Of a DNA stretch of 64,000 bases, positions 16,758 to 24,883 are shown one piece after another. The notes beneath the pieces were generated by a model that did not search any database, had not been told where the DNA came from, and was given only the letters and a program-made list of their open reading frames with translations. Source of the DNA: an uncultured Actinomycetes bacterium (GTDB lineage Bacteria; Actinomycetota; Actinomycetes; Nanopelagicales; Nanopelagicaceae); contig CAILHY010000027.1 of NCBI GenBank assembly GCA_903834145.1, positions 1 to 64,000 of the forward strand, given 5' to 3'. Each line of letters opens with the position of its first letter. Within the stretch, counting starts at the first letter, position 1. A program made the translations under genes and the position numbers.

Positions 16758-18251
16758 GTGAGAAGTGCATCCGAGACCCTGCCCACCATTATTCAAGGCG
16801 GAATGGGCATCGCAGTTTCCTCGTGGCAGTTGGCTCGTGCGGTTTCCCAGGCAGGCCAACTCGGTGTCGTGTCAGGTACGGCGATCGACGCCGTCTTTGC
16901 GCGACGTTTGCAAAATGGTGACGAAACCGGCGATCTTCGCAGAGCCCTCGATGCATTCCCTTTGCCAGCCATTGCTCAACGCGTGAAGGCGAAATACTTC
17001 AATCCCGAAGGTCGCGATCCGCACCACCAATATGCGAGCGTCTCAAAACTGACTATCAGCCCCAATCATGAATCTCTGGAGCTTCTGGTTGTTTCTAACT
17101 TCGCAGAAGTTTGGCTTGCTAAAGAAGGTCACAATGGATTAGTTGGAATCAACTATCTCGAAAAGATTCAGATGGCGACACCTGCTTCTGCATACGGCGC
17201 GATGCTTGCAGGTGTTGATTATGTCCTGATGGGCGCGGGTATACCTGCTGAAATTCCTCAGCTTCTAAATAATCTTTCACTGCATCATCCCGCTTCGCTC
17301 AACATTGCTGTTGATGGAGCGACGATGGCATATAAATCTACATTCCATCCAAAAACTTTAACGGGCGTAGATCTACCTCCACTTCACCGCCCGCAATTTC
17401 TTGCGATCATTTCCGCGCACGTTCTTGCCACGTACCTTGCAAAAGATGACGTTACTCGCCCCGACGGTTTCGTTATTGAAGGATTTACTGCCGGAGGGCA
17501 CAATGCTCCTCCTCGTGGAACGCTCACTCTGGATGATGATGGCCAACCTGTTTTTGGGCCGCGAGATCAACCAGATTTAGAAAAGGTTGCAAAAGTTGGT
17601 CTACCTTTTTGGTTAGCAGGTGGATACTCCACACCTGAACATATTGAAGAAGCGCTCATTCACGGTGCAATGGGCGTACAGATCGGAACCATTTTTTCGC
17701 TAGCTCACGAGACTGGAGTGGATCAAGCACTTCTTCAAAGAATGCGTCAGGAAATTCAATCGGGAACTTTGGTAGTCCGAACCGATGCCCTTGCCTCACC
17801 GACGGGTTTCCCGTTCAAGGTAGTCACTCTTTCAGAGACGTTGTCTGAGCCTTCGATGTATGAAGAACGTCCACGATTGTGCGATTTAGGTTATTTGCGA
17901 ATCCCCTATGAGAAAGTTCCAGGGACTCTTGGATATCGCTGTTCTGCTGAACCAAAGCATGTCTTCATCAAGAAAGGTGGAACCGAAGAAGGCGCACACG
18001 GAAGAAAATGTCTGTGCAACGCGCTGATGGCAAATATTGGACTAGGAAATACACGCGGGGATGGTTATGCCGAACAACCCATGCTCACACTTGGTTCTGA
18101 TCTGAGCGGGCCTTCGGAAATGATGAAGATCTTTCCGCACGGGTGGGGTGCGGCTGAGGCAGTAGATTATTTATTGAATGTTTCAAATATCTCGTCAAAA
18201 AATTCAGCAAAAGCAAGCGACTCAGAAAGTGGCATAAGCCAACCTGCTTGA
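16758..18251 (+). CDS. nitronate monooxygenase / 2-nitropropane dioxygenase-like protein
   Basis: A 497-residue TIM-barrel flavoprotein of the NMO family. Visible features are IIQGGMGIAVSSWQLARAVSQAG at the N-terminus, LVGINYLEKIQMATPASAYGAMLAG in the middle, EGFTAGGHNAPP (catalytic His region) and LAGGYSTPEHIEEALIHGAMGVQIGT (phosphate binding). It is longer than typical NMOs (about 330-380) and has a Cys-containing C-terminal part (CSAEPKHVF, KCLCNAL) found in a larger subgroup. The start is a GTG with TATACC eight bases upstream (16744-16749), so probably leaderless. The last 85 bases overlap the convergent Gfo/Idh gene; the tail residues there look unconstrained. Confidence 0.85.
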   Translation: MRSASETLPTIIQGGMGIAVSSWQLARAVSQAGQLGVVSGTAIDAVFARRLQNGDETGDLRRALDAFPLPAIAQRVKAKYFNPEGRDPHHQYASVSKLTISPNHESLELLVVSNFAEVWLAKEGHNGLVGINYLEKIQMATPASAYGAMLAGVDYVLMGAGIPAEIPQLLNNLSLHHPASLNIAVDGATMAYKSTFHPKTLTGVDLPPLHRPQFLAIISAHVLATYLAKDDVTRPDGFVIEGFTAGGHNAPPRGTLTLDDDGQPVFGPRDQPDLEKVAKVGLPFWLAGGYSTPEHIEEALIHGAMGVQIGTIFSLAHETGVDQALLQRMRQEIQSGTLVVRTDALASPTGFPFKVVTLSETLSEPSMYEERPRLCDLGYLRIPYEKVPGTLGYRCSAEPKHVFIKKGGTEEGAHGRKCLCNALMANIGLGNTRGDGYAEQPMLTLGSDLSGPSEMMKIFPHGWGAAEAVDYLLNVSNISSKNSAKASDSESGISQPA

Positions 18252-19129
18252 CCACGAATCTTTCTTGAAAATGAATCGGCCATTAATTGATAAGGGTCGC
18301 AGGGTTCAAAATGTTCAAAAGTTTTTTCTCCGTTAACGGTAATTTCCAAAACGCTTTCTTGATTATGTGAGTTAAATGCATGATTGCCGGGCATTGAAAG
18401 AGACCCGAGTTCGCCTGTCACATCAAAATACAATGTATCGGGTGTATTCATAGAGGTAACAGTCTCCGCGGTAGCCGAGCCAATTGTAAACGTGGTTCGT
18501 ACGGTTTCATCTGCGCCTTTTGAATGCCACGTGACTTCAGTTTCAATATCGTCGTGAGGTGCGAAATTGAGTAACCATAATGGTGCAACTACTGAATATG
18601 GTCCCAGGTCGTAAGTTCCACCGCCGCCTAATTCAGGTTCAGTACGAATGTTATCCATGCTGAGTCCGTCATAAGTAAAACAAGACCTAATGGACTTTGC
18701 TTCGCCGATGATTCCAGAATCGTAAAGTTGCTTGAATCGAATTGTACGTGGATGCCAGCGATTCCAACTTGCCTCCATGAAGTACATGCCTGTTGCCTCT
18801 TGGACATCCATCGCAGTTTGCAACTCTTGTGCATTCATAGCCAGAGGTTTTTCACATAAGACATGTTTACCTGCTTGCATTGCCTTGATTGCCCACTCGA
18901 TATGCAAGGAATTTGGCAAGGAAATATAGATCGCTTCAACTTTAGGGTCAGAGAGCAATTCTTCGTAGCTGCTATAAATTCTTCCCGAAGGAGAAAGTTC
19001 CTTGGCACGATCTTCATGCTTGGAGGCAACAGCATAAATTTCGGCAACTTCGGATTTCATTAGAGCGGGATAGAGGGCCTTCTTGGCAATATGACCAGCA
19101 CCAATGAAACCCCAACGTACTTTTTCCAT
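18167..19129 (-). CDS. Gfo/Idh/MocA-family oxidoreductase
   Basis: A 320-residue NAD(P)-dependent dehydrogenase with N-terminal Rossmann motif GFIGAGHIAKK (8-18) and CEKPLAMN (about residues 92-99). The C-terminal domain has GGGGTYDLGPYSV. The substrate is unknown, though the form resembles dihydrodiol or glucose-fructose oxidoreductase-like members. It is the last gene of the leftward hydroxyproline operon (26 bases after the epimerase gene), but no step of that pathway needs it. Its 3' end overlaps the convergent NMO-like gene by 85 bases. Confidence 0.88.
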   Translation of the reverse strand: MEKVRWGFIGAGHIAKKALYPALMKSEVAEIYAVASKHEDRAKELSPSGRIYSSYEELLSDPKVEAIYISLPNSLHIEWAIKAMQAGKHVLCEKPLAMNAQELQTAMDVQEATGMYFMEASWNRWHPRTIRFKQLYDSGIIGEAKSIRSCFTYDGLSMDNIRTEPELGGGGTYDLGPYSVVAPLWLLNFAPHDDIETEVTWHSKGADETVRTTFTIGSATAETVTSMNTPDTLYFDVTGELGSLSMPGNHAFNSHNQESVLEITVNGEKTFEHFEPCDPYQLMADSFSRKIRGQAGWLMPLSESLAFAEFFDEIFETFNK

Positions 19130-19154
19130 AACGGACCTTTCGTTGTGTGGAACT

Positions 19155-20162
19155 TTAAACTAAGAAGCCCTGCGGAAACGGATCCGTTGGATCTAGCGTC
19201 CATGTTGCTTCACCCATTACCCAAGCACGTCCTGTGATTGTTGGAATGATTGCTGGTAGATCCCCCACTGTAGTGTGCTCGAGTACGCGACCTTCAAATT
19301 GCGAACCTATCCACGATTCATTGACAAGAACATCCGAGTCCGCAAATTCTTCTCGCGCAACCATCTGTGCCAGCCTTGCGCTTGTACCTGTTCCGCAGGG
19401 CGAACGGTCAAACCATCCCGGGTAAATGGCCATAGCGTTCTTCCAATGCAACGCTCCCGCATTACCAGGTGCAATGAAATCGATGTGATGACATACATTG
19501 ATTTCAGGATTCTCTGGATGAATCGGTCTGTTCTGTTCATTAATAGCCTGCGATATTGCCAAACCTGCATCCAGAATTTTTTGCCCATTTTCTCGAGCGA
19601 ATTCAATTCCAACGCGCTCGATTGGAATGATTGCGTAAAAGTTTCCACCAAATGCCATGTCGTAAGTGACTTTGCCAAACCCGGGAACATCGACCACTTG
19701 ATCCAGAGCTAAAGAGAAAGAGGGGACATTGATGAGCGTTACTTTTTCGGCTTTACCATCCTTTACTGCCACCTCTACAGTCACCAATCCAGCAGGTGTG
19801 TCTAAGCGAATGGTCGTCACTGGCTCAACTACAGGAACAAGATTCTTCTCCACTAAAACTGTGGCAACTCCGATAGTTCCGTGGCCGCACATGGGTAAAC
19901 ATCCAGATACTTCAATGTAGAGAACGCCCCAATCGGCATCTGAGCGAGTAGGTGGTTGCAATATGGCACCACTCATAGCGCCATGACCACGGGGCTCATA
20001 CATCAACCATTCTCTGATGTAATCCATGTGGTCTAAGAAATACTGTCGACGTTCAAACATCGTCGCCCCAGGAATTATGTCGATTCCGCTGGTGACAACT
20101 CGCGTTGGCATTCCCTCAGTATGAGATTCGACCGTCGTAACGGTTCGCAGACTTGGTCTCAC
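19155..20162 (-). CDS. 4-hydroxyproline 2-epimerase (proline racemase family)
   Basis: A 335-residue enzyme of the proline racemase fold that should convert trans-4-hydroxy-L-proline to cis-4-hydroxy-D-proline. Both catalytic cysteines are present: Cys92 (PMCGHGTIG) and Cys256 (DRSPCGTGTSARLA), so it is an epimerase and not a Thr-containing dehydratase. I chose GTG at 20162 because the family begins just before TVESHTEGMPTRVV; a longer frame from 20246 would overlap the deaminase gene by 65 bases. It corresponds to LhpA/HypRE in other bacteria. The dehydrogenase and deaminase genes upstream complete the route. Confidence 0.9.
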   Translation of the reverse strand: MRPSLRTVTTVESHTEGMPTRVVTSGIDIIPGATMFERRQYFLDHMDYIREWLMYEPRGHGAMSGAILQPPTRSDADWGVLYIEVSGCLPMCGHGTIGVATVLVEKNLVPVVEPVTTIRLDTPAGLVTVEVAVKDGKAEKVTLINVPSFSLALDQVVDVPGFGKVTYDMAFGGNFYAIIPIERVGIEFARENGQKILDAGLAISQAINEQNRPIHPENPEINVCHHIDFIAPGNAGALHWKNAMAIYPGWFDRSPCGTGTSARLAQMVAREEFADSDVLVNESWIGSQFEGRVLEHTTVGDLPAIIPTITGRAWVMGEATWTLDPTDPFPQGFLV

Positions 20163-20181
20163 AAGAAATCCGAACGAACTT

Positions 20182-21081
20182 CTAGTTCTTGCGTTGTGCG
20201 TAAAAGTCGAGCGCCTGTTTAATATCGGCGCGACATTGATCTTCATCGGCTGGTGGTAGAGCTAAACGTGGCAAGCGGGTTGGGCCACCGTAACGTCCAA
20301 TGACATCCATCGCTAATTTGATTGCCTGAATGAATTCCTTGCGGCTATCCCACATGAAAAGATTGTGAACCGCTGCATATGCAGGAGCAGCTTCCGTAAA
20401 TTTTCCGGCCATGGCCAAGTTGTAAATCTCCGCCGATTCTTTAGGAAATGCATTTGGAAATCCTGCAATCCATCCAACAACTCCGCCAGTGGCGAGTTCT
20501 AGGAGAACGTCGTCAGCCCCAATCAATACCTCAATTCGTGGCGCATGATGATGAATCTTCCAAACTCGACGGACGTCGCCAGAAAATTCCTTAATAGCAA
20601 CGACGTTTTCCACGGCGTCTGCAATCTTCGCGACCAATTCAGGTATCAAATCTATTTTCGTATCAAATGGATTGTTGTAAGCAATAATTGGCAGTCCAAC
20701 TTTTCCAACCTCACGATAGTGCGCAATTACTTCATCATCATTTGCACGATATGAAGTTGGCGGCAACAACATCAAAGCAGATGCCCCAGTTTCGGCTGCA
20801 TGCTCAGCCCATTTGCGGGACTCTGTTGCCCCGTATGCGGCAACACCCGCAACGATGCTAAAACCTTTAGGTGCTGCGGCAACGGCTGTTTCCAGCATTT
20901 TGGCGCGCTCCTGCGGCGTGAGCACTTGATACTCGCCCAGGGAACCATTAGTTACTGCTCCATGCGTGTTATTAGCGGCTAACCATTGGATGTGTTCGGC
21001 ATACTTTTCAAAATCGACGCTTAAGTCACTACGAAAAGGGGTTGCGGTCGCCGTCAAAATTCCATGCCATGGTTGAGTCAT
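20182..21081 (-). CDS. DapA-family lyase, probable pyrroline-4-hydroxy-2-carboxylate deaminase
   Basis: A 299-residue DHDPS/NAL-family aldolase fold with Schiff-base Lys164 (VAIKEFSGD) and Tyr135 in YNNP. The GTTGE motif of true DapA is replaced by TNGSLGEYQ (44-52), as in family members with other substrates. Between hydroxyproline epimerase and D-hydroxyproline dehydrogenase genes, the best role is the deaminase that makes 2-oxoglutarate semialdehyde (LhpC type). The next enzyme, 2-oxoglutarate semialdehyde dehydrogenase, is not seen in this operon. Confidence 0.85.
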   Translation of the reverse strand: MTQPWHGILTATATPFRSDLSVDFEKYAEHIQWLAANNTHGAVTNGSLGEYQVLTPQERAKMLETAVAAAPKGFSIVAGVAAYGATESRKWAEHAAETGASALMLLPPTSYRANDDEVIAHYREVGKVGLPIIAYNNPFDTKIDLIPELVAKIADAVENVVAIKEFSGDVRRVWKIHHHAPRIEVLIGADDVLLELATGGVVGWIAGFPNAFPKESAEIYNLAMAGKFTEAAPAYAAVHNLFMWDSRKEFIQAIKLAMDVIGRYGGPTRLPRLALPPADEDQCRADIKQALDFYAQRKN

Positions 21082-21108
21082 AGAGGCAATTTAGTGCCTC
21101 ATTAGGTG

Positions 21109-22485
21109 TTAATCAACGATCGGAATTTGGGCTAATTCACCAAGAAGAATGGGGCTTGCGATGGGTCTGGCAGCCGATGACACTCGATCTGCATCAGATG
21201 CGGGTTTTCCTGAAATTCGAGCCACTACATCATTCACTGATCTTCCACATATTCTTCCTTGGCACATTCCCATCCCGCAGCGGGTGAAGAGTTTCACTGT
21301 TCTGGAATCAGTTGCTCCCAAATCCAAGACAGACTTCTCAATGATTTCTAGAGTTACTTCTTCGCAACGACAAATAGTGGTTTCTGGCTTTAGCCAACTC
21401 TGCCAATTGGGTCCTACGGGATAGGTGCGCAAAAGCGCCGATGCGAATTTTGCAAGTTTCCTTTTCTTAGAAGTATTGGTTTCACTCCCGGCCGCGGCAC
21501 TTCCAGCGATCTCGCCCTCAGCTAATGAAAGTTTGGAGCCGCCTATCCCAGTGATTTCTCCAGCTGCAAAAATTCCTGCTTGGCTCGTTCCTTGATGTTC
21601 ATCTACAACTACATAAGTTCCACCATCAAGTAACGAAACTTGTTGCATCAATCCAAGATTTCCTGCAAGTGAAAGGTCAGCAGTGAATCCCCATCCGATT
21701 GCTGCAACATCACACACAACTTTTCTCTGTGATCCTTCAATAACGCTAAAGTCGGATTTCACTCGAGCCACTGTTACTGCGCTGAGATTTCCATCACTGC
21801 CAGAATGCGCTTCAACGACGGCATATCCGCGTTGCACTCGGACTTTGAACTTTCGTAAAGTGTGAAGATATGAAGCTCCTTCTTTAATTGCGGAGATGTT
21901 GTTCAAGAGCGCTGGCAACTGCCATATCCAGCGGCGTAAGCGGTTTGCCTCAAAGAGTCCAACAACATCTACTCCGTACTTCGCTAATCCCGTTGCTACC
22001 GGCAGAAGAAAAGGACCCGTACCAGCGATCACAATCTTCTTGCCAGCTTTCACATTATTTCCTTTGAGCAACGCCTGAACTCCCCCAGGAGTCATGACGC
22101 CTGGAATATCCCATCCCGGAAATGGCAAGGTGCGATCATATGCACCTGTTGCAAGAATGAGTTTGTTGGTGCGAATTTCCCGTGTTGTGCCGCCTGAGAT
22201 TGTATGAAGAATTGAGATCCCTTCTTCATGTGAGGCACGCCAAACCTGAGTATTGAGCAAAACGGTGATGTTCGGGTGGGCTTGAACTTTCTCGCGTAAT
22301 ACTTTTCCTGATTGGAAATCATGATTGAGTGCTTGCTGATCAACAACGATCGAATTTGGAAGATTGCGCCAATACTGCCCACCTAAACGCGCTCCGCTTT
22401 CAATCAATTCAACGCTCTCACCTGCGTTAGCAGCCGATAAGGCCGCCGCCAAACCAGCAGGTCCAGCTCCAACGACTGTGATCAT
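21109..22485 (-). CDS. D-hydroxyproline dehydrogenase alpha-like subunit (HcnB-type flavoprotein)
   Basis: A 458-residue FAD/NAD(P)-binding protein with N-terminal FAD motif GAGPAG (6-11), a second nucleotide motif GTGPFLLP (155-162), and a C-terminal BFD-like [2Fe-2S] segment with Cys372, Cys374, Cys403 and Cys408. The same arrangement is seen in hydrogen cyanide synthase HcnB and the large subunit of three-part D-hydroxyproline, octopine and nopaline dehydrogenases. It overlaps the small ferredoxin-like subunit gene by four bases, and the DAO-type subunit lies just upstream of that. Confidence 0.88.
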   Translation of the reverse strand: MITVVGAGPAGLAAALSAANAGESVELIESGARLGGQYWRNLPNSIVVDQQALNHDFQSGKVLREKVQAHPNITVLLNTQVWRASHEEGISILHTISGGTTREIRTNKLILATGAYDRTLPFPGWDIPGVMTPGGVQALLKGNNVKAGKKIVIAGTGPFLLPVATGLAKYGVDVVGLFEANRLRRWIWQLPALLNNISAIKEGASYLHTLRKFKVRVQRGYAVVEAHSGSDGNLSAVTVARVKSDFSVIEGSQRKVVCDVAAIGWGFTADLSLAGNLGLMQQVSLLDGGTYVVVDEHQGTSQAGIFAAGEITGIGGSKLSLAEGEIAGSAAAGSETNTSKKRKLAKFASALLRTYPVGPNWQSWLKPETTICRCEEVTLEIIEKSVLDLGATDSRTVKLFTRCGMGMCQGRICGRSVNDVVARISGKPASDADRVSSAARPIASPILLGELAQIPIVD

Positions 22486-22724
22486 CGCTGAAAACCTTCT
22501 ACGCGCATTCCTTCTTCAACTTCCACAAGGCATGCACGTTGATTTGCTACCCCATTAATGGTGACAACGCAGTCAAAACAAACACCTATGCCGCAAAACA
22601 TCCCTCGGGGAGCACCTTCAAAGCGAGTTCGGCGCAAGACCCGAACGTTATTTTCAAGTAATGCCGATCCAACAGTTTGACCGGCAATCGCGTGAATTTC
22701 ATTATTTTCAAAGAAAAAGATCAT
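22482..22724 (-). CDS. D-hydroxyproline dehydrogenase small [2Fe-2S] subunit (HcnA-type)
   Basis: An 80-residue plant-type ferredoxin-like protein with CGIGVCFDC and a later Cys in NQRACLVEV, giving the four ligands of a [2Fe-2S] cluster. It links the two flavin subunits in HcnABC-type dehydrogenases. I start it at the ATG at 22724, which overlaps the upstream DAO gene stop (ATGA) and matches the family N-terminus; a longer frame from 22868 would lie wholly inside the DAO gene. It also overlaps the next gene by four bases. Confidence 0.88.
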   Translation of the reverse strand: MIFFFENNEIHAIAGQTVGSALLENNVRVLRRTRFEGAPRGMFCGIGVCFDCVVTINGVANQRACLVEVEEGMRVEGFQR

Positions 22725-23872
22725 GGGGCGGACTCCTGAATAAATCGGCGCGGTGAAAATGGCGATGCATCCATGAAAACTTCTCTGGCGAGTACTTGCC
22801 CGACAATGATCTCCGCCGTTGCAGGAGCCAATCCAATACCAGCACCTTCGTGTCCGGCCGCATGCCATAAACCTTTGATCTTCCCATCTTCACCGATCAC
22901 TGGCAGGTGGTCCGGCGCAAAGGGACGAAAGCCACGATAGGCGCGCATTAATTGAACGCTGGCAAGAATTGGGAAAAGAGAGATCGCTTGCCTTGCAAGA
23001 ATGCGCAGAATAGAAACGTCAAAATCGGATTTGAATCCGACCCGTTCGCGGCTAGCACCTATCAAGATGGTTCCACTTTTCGTGCCCTCGACGACTGCAC
23101 TTGATTGTAAATCAGTACTATCACTAGCCACATTTGCAACGTAATCTGCATCGTAAACTTTATGACGTATGAGGTTAGGAGCCGGTGCACTTACCAATAT
23201 AAATCCACGGCGCGGTGCAATAGGCAGATAAGAACCTGCCATTTGCGCAATCTCGCCAGCCCAAGTACCAGTAGCGTTGATAACAATTTCGGTTGAGTAC
23301 TTCTCTTTTTCCGTGACCACTTGGCTAATTGCAGAGTCTTTCGTGTGAATTGCTCTCACCGCTGCGCCGGTAATAACTTCGCCTCCCATGGAACGCAGCG
23401 CTTTGAGCATCTGCGCTGCCGATAGCATCGGCTGGCACTGCGCATCTGCCGGATAGTGAAATCCAAAGTCAATCGACGGATCCAAATAGGGCTCTAGTTG
23501 ATGGAGCGCGCTTCTATCTAGCTCGTGTGCTTGGACTCCAGCCCTCTGTTGACGTTTGGCCAAATGAGAAAGTGCCGTTGCTCCGACCTGGGTACGGGCA
23601 ACCACGATTCCACCTTTTGCCTCTAGCTCGAAGCCTGCGCCAATCTCATCCGCGATTTCAAACCATGCATTACGAGATCGAATCGCAAGAGTGAGTTCTG
23701 GTCCGGGTTCTTTATCTGATACAAGAATGTTTCCTTCACCTGCTCCCGTTGTCCCACCTGATACGGGACCACGATCGAGCACCACAACTTTCAATCCAGC
23801 TTTTGCCAAACCTAACGCACACGCCGAACCCACAACTCCTGCGCCAATAACAATTGCGTCAGGTTGTTTCAT
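22721..23872 (-). CDS. D-hydroxyproline dehydrogenase beta-like subunit (HcnC/DAO-type flavoprotein)
   Basis: A 383-residue D-amino-acid-oxidase-fold protein with N-terminal FAD motif GAGVVGSACALGLAKAG (10-26) and the C-terminal GLWHAAGHEGAGIGLAP. It carries the substrate site that oxidises cis-4-hydroxy-D-proline to the 4-hydroxy-pyrroline carboxylate. It is the first gene of the hydroxyproline set and has TACGGT six bases before the ATG, a likely leaderless promoter of its own, although the upstream exporter gene ends only 24 bases away. Confidence 0.88.
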   Translation of the reverse strand: MKQPDAIVIGAGVVGSACALGLAKAGLKVVVLDRGPVSGGTTGAGEGNILVSDKEPGPELTLAIRSRNAWFEIADEIGAGFELEAKGGIVVARTQVGATALSHLAKRQQRAGVQAHELDRSALHQLEPYLDPSIDFGFHYPADAQCQPMLSAAQMLKALRSMGGEVITGAAVRAIHTKDSAISQVVTEKEKYSTEIVINATGTWAGEIAQMAGSYLPIAPRRGFILVSAPAPNLIRHKVYDADYVANVASDSTDLQSSAVVEGTKSGTILIGASRERVGFKSDFDVSILRILARQAISLFPILASVQLMRAYRGFRPFAPDHLPVIGEDGKIKGLWHAAGHEGAGIGLAPATAEIIVGQVLAREVFMDASPFSPRRFIQESAP

Positions 23873-23878
23873 GCGCCT

Positions 23879-23884
23879 ACCGTA
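23879..23884 (-). promoter_or_regulatory. putative -10 box of a leaderless promoter (hydroxyproline operon)
   Basis: On the minus strand TACGGT, six bases, then the ATG at 23872. It lies in the 24-base gap after the YeiH-like exporter gene, so it may separate the hydroxyproline genes from the sulfolactate operon upstream. Confidence 0.5.
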
Positions 23885-23896
23885 CTTGTATTGAAC

Positions 23897-24883
23897 TCAA
23901 ATTCCAGTGATCCGTACTGCTGTGAGGGCCACTCCTGCCACGATTACCCAGGCGATCATTCCCATCATCATTGGCTTGGGACCGATCGCACGAATCGCTT
24001 TCCAGCGAACGCCTGAACCAAGTGCCACTAATCCAGCGCCAAGTAGAACTTTGCTGGTTGTGACCACATCGTTGTGGAGGTGGGTAGGGATCTTGAAAAC
24101 GTTTTGGATAACGGCAACTGCGATGAATCCAAGAACGAAGAATGGAATCAGCGGAATCTTTGTGCCTTCGACAACGCTTTGACCTTGACTCTTGAGGTAT
24201 CTGCGGTGGCGCACCGAGAGCGTCAAAACAATGGGCGCCAACAAACAGACTCGAGATAATTTGATAACAATTGCAGCCGAGACCGCTGCTGGGCTCCATA
24301 CAGAAGCGGTGGCAATTACTTGCCCAACATCGTGAACGGCAGCTCCCGCCCAAGCCCCAAAGGTTCGATCATCTAAATGCATGAGATGTCCAAGGAAGGG
24401 CAAAATCACAATCGAGAGGGTTCCGCATAAAGAGATGAGCGCTATGGCATAGGAGGTTTCCTCCTCTGTAGCGCGAGTCTGCGGGCGAATCGCAGCAACT
24501 GCTGTTGCCCCGCAAATACCAAAGCCAATACCAATCAGAAGACCTAAATCTCCCGTCATTCCGAAAAGTTTAGAAAGCAACAAGATTCCAAAGATGGTGA
24601 AGGTAACGACAACAAGAACAGTAAATACGCCTTTGATCCCGATGGCGCGAAGTGAGGCAACGCTTACTTGCGCGCCTAATAGCGCGACACCGATTCTCAT
24701 TAAGCGTTTAGACGCAAAACCATTTGCGGGGGTAGCCCAATCAGGCCACACCGCAAAATTAGCAACGATGAATCCAAAGGCGACACAGAGCGCAAGTGGG
24801 CTAATGGCAGGTTGAATCGCATTGATTGCAAAAGCGATTCCAACTAATACTGCAATAAGTCCTAAGCCAGGAAGTTTCTTCAC
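23897..24883 (-). CDS. YeiH/UPF0324-family membrane protein, probable sulfite or sulfonate exporter (CuyZ-like)
   Basis: A 328-residue, roughly ten-helix membrane protein of the putative sulfate exporter family. Family marks are GVALLGAQVS, GFGICGATAVAAI and GAAVHDVGQVIATASVW. CuyZ, a member of this family as I recall, is placed with cysteate sulfo-lyase genes and is thought to export sulfite. Here it ends a sulfolactate operon, so sulfite export is the best inference. I start it at GTG 24883: this gives a GTGA overlap with the ComC-like gene and a GGGAG site; an ATG at 24910 would overlap by 31 bases. Confidence 0.87.
   Translation of the reverse strand: MKKLPGLGLIAVLVGIAFAINAIQPAISPLALCVAFGFIVANFAVWPDWATPANGFASKRLMRIGVALLGAQVSVASLRAIGIKGVFTVLVVVTFTIFGILLLSKLFGMTGDLGLLIGIGFGICGATAVAAIRPQTRATEEETSYAIALISLCGTLSIVILPFLGHLMHLDDRTFGAWAGAAVHDVGQVIATASVWSPAAVSAAIVIKLSRVCLLAPIVLTLSVRHRRYLKSQGQSVVEGTKIPLIPFFVLGFIAVAVIQNVFKIPTHLHNDVVTTSKVLLGAGLVALGSGVRWKAIRAIGPKPMMMGMIAWVIVAGVALTAVRITGI

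Noticed and set aside
20163-20246. Longer N-terminus of the hydroxyproline epimerase
   Set aside because: It would overlap the upstream deaminase gene, and the family begins near the chosen GTG.
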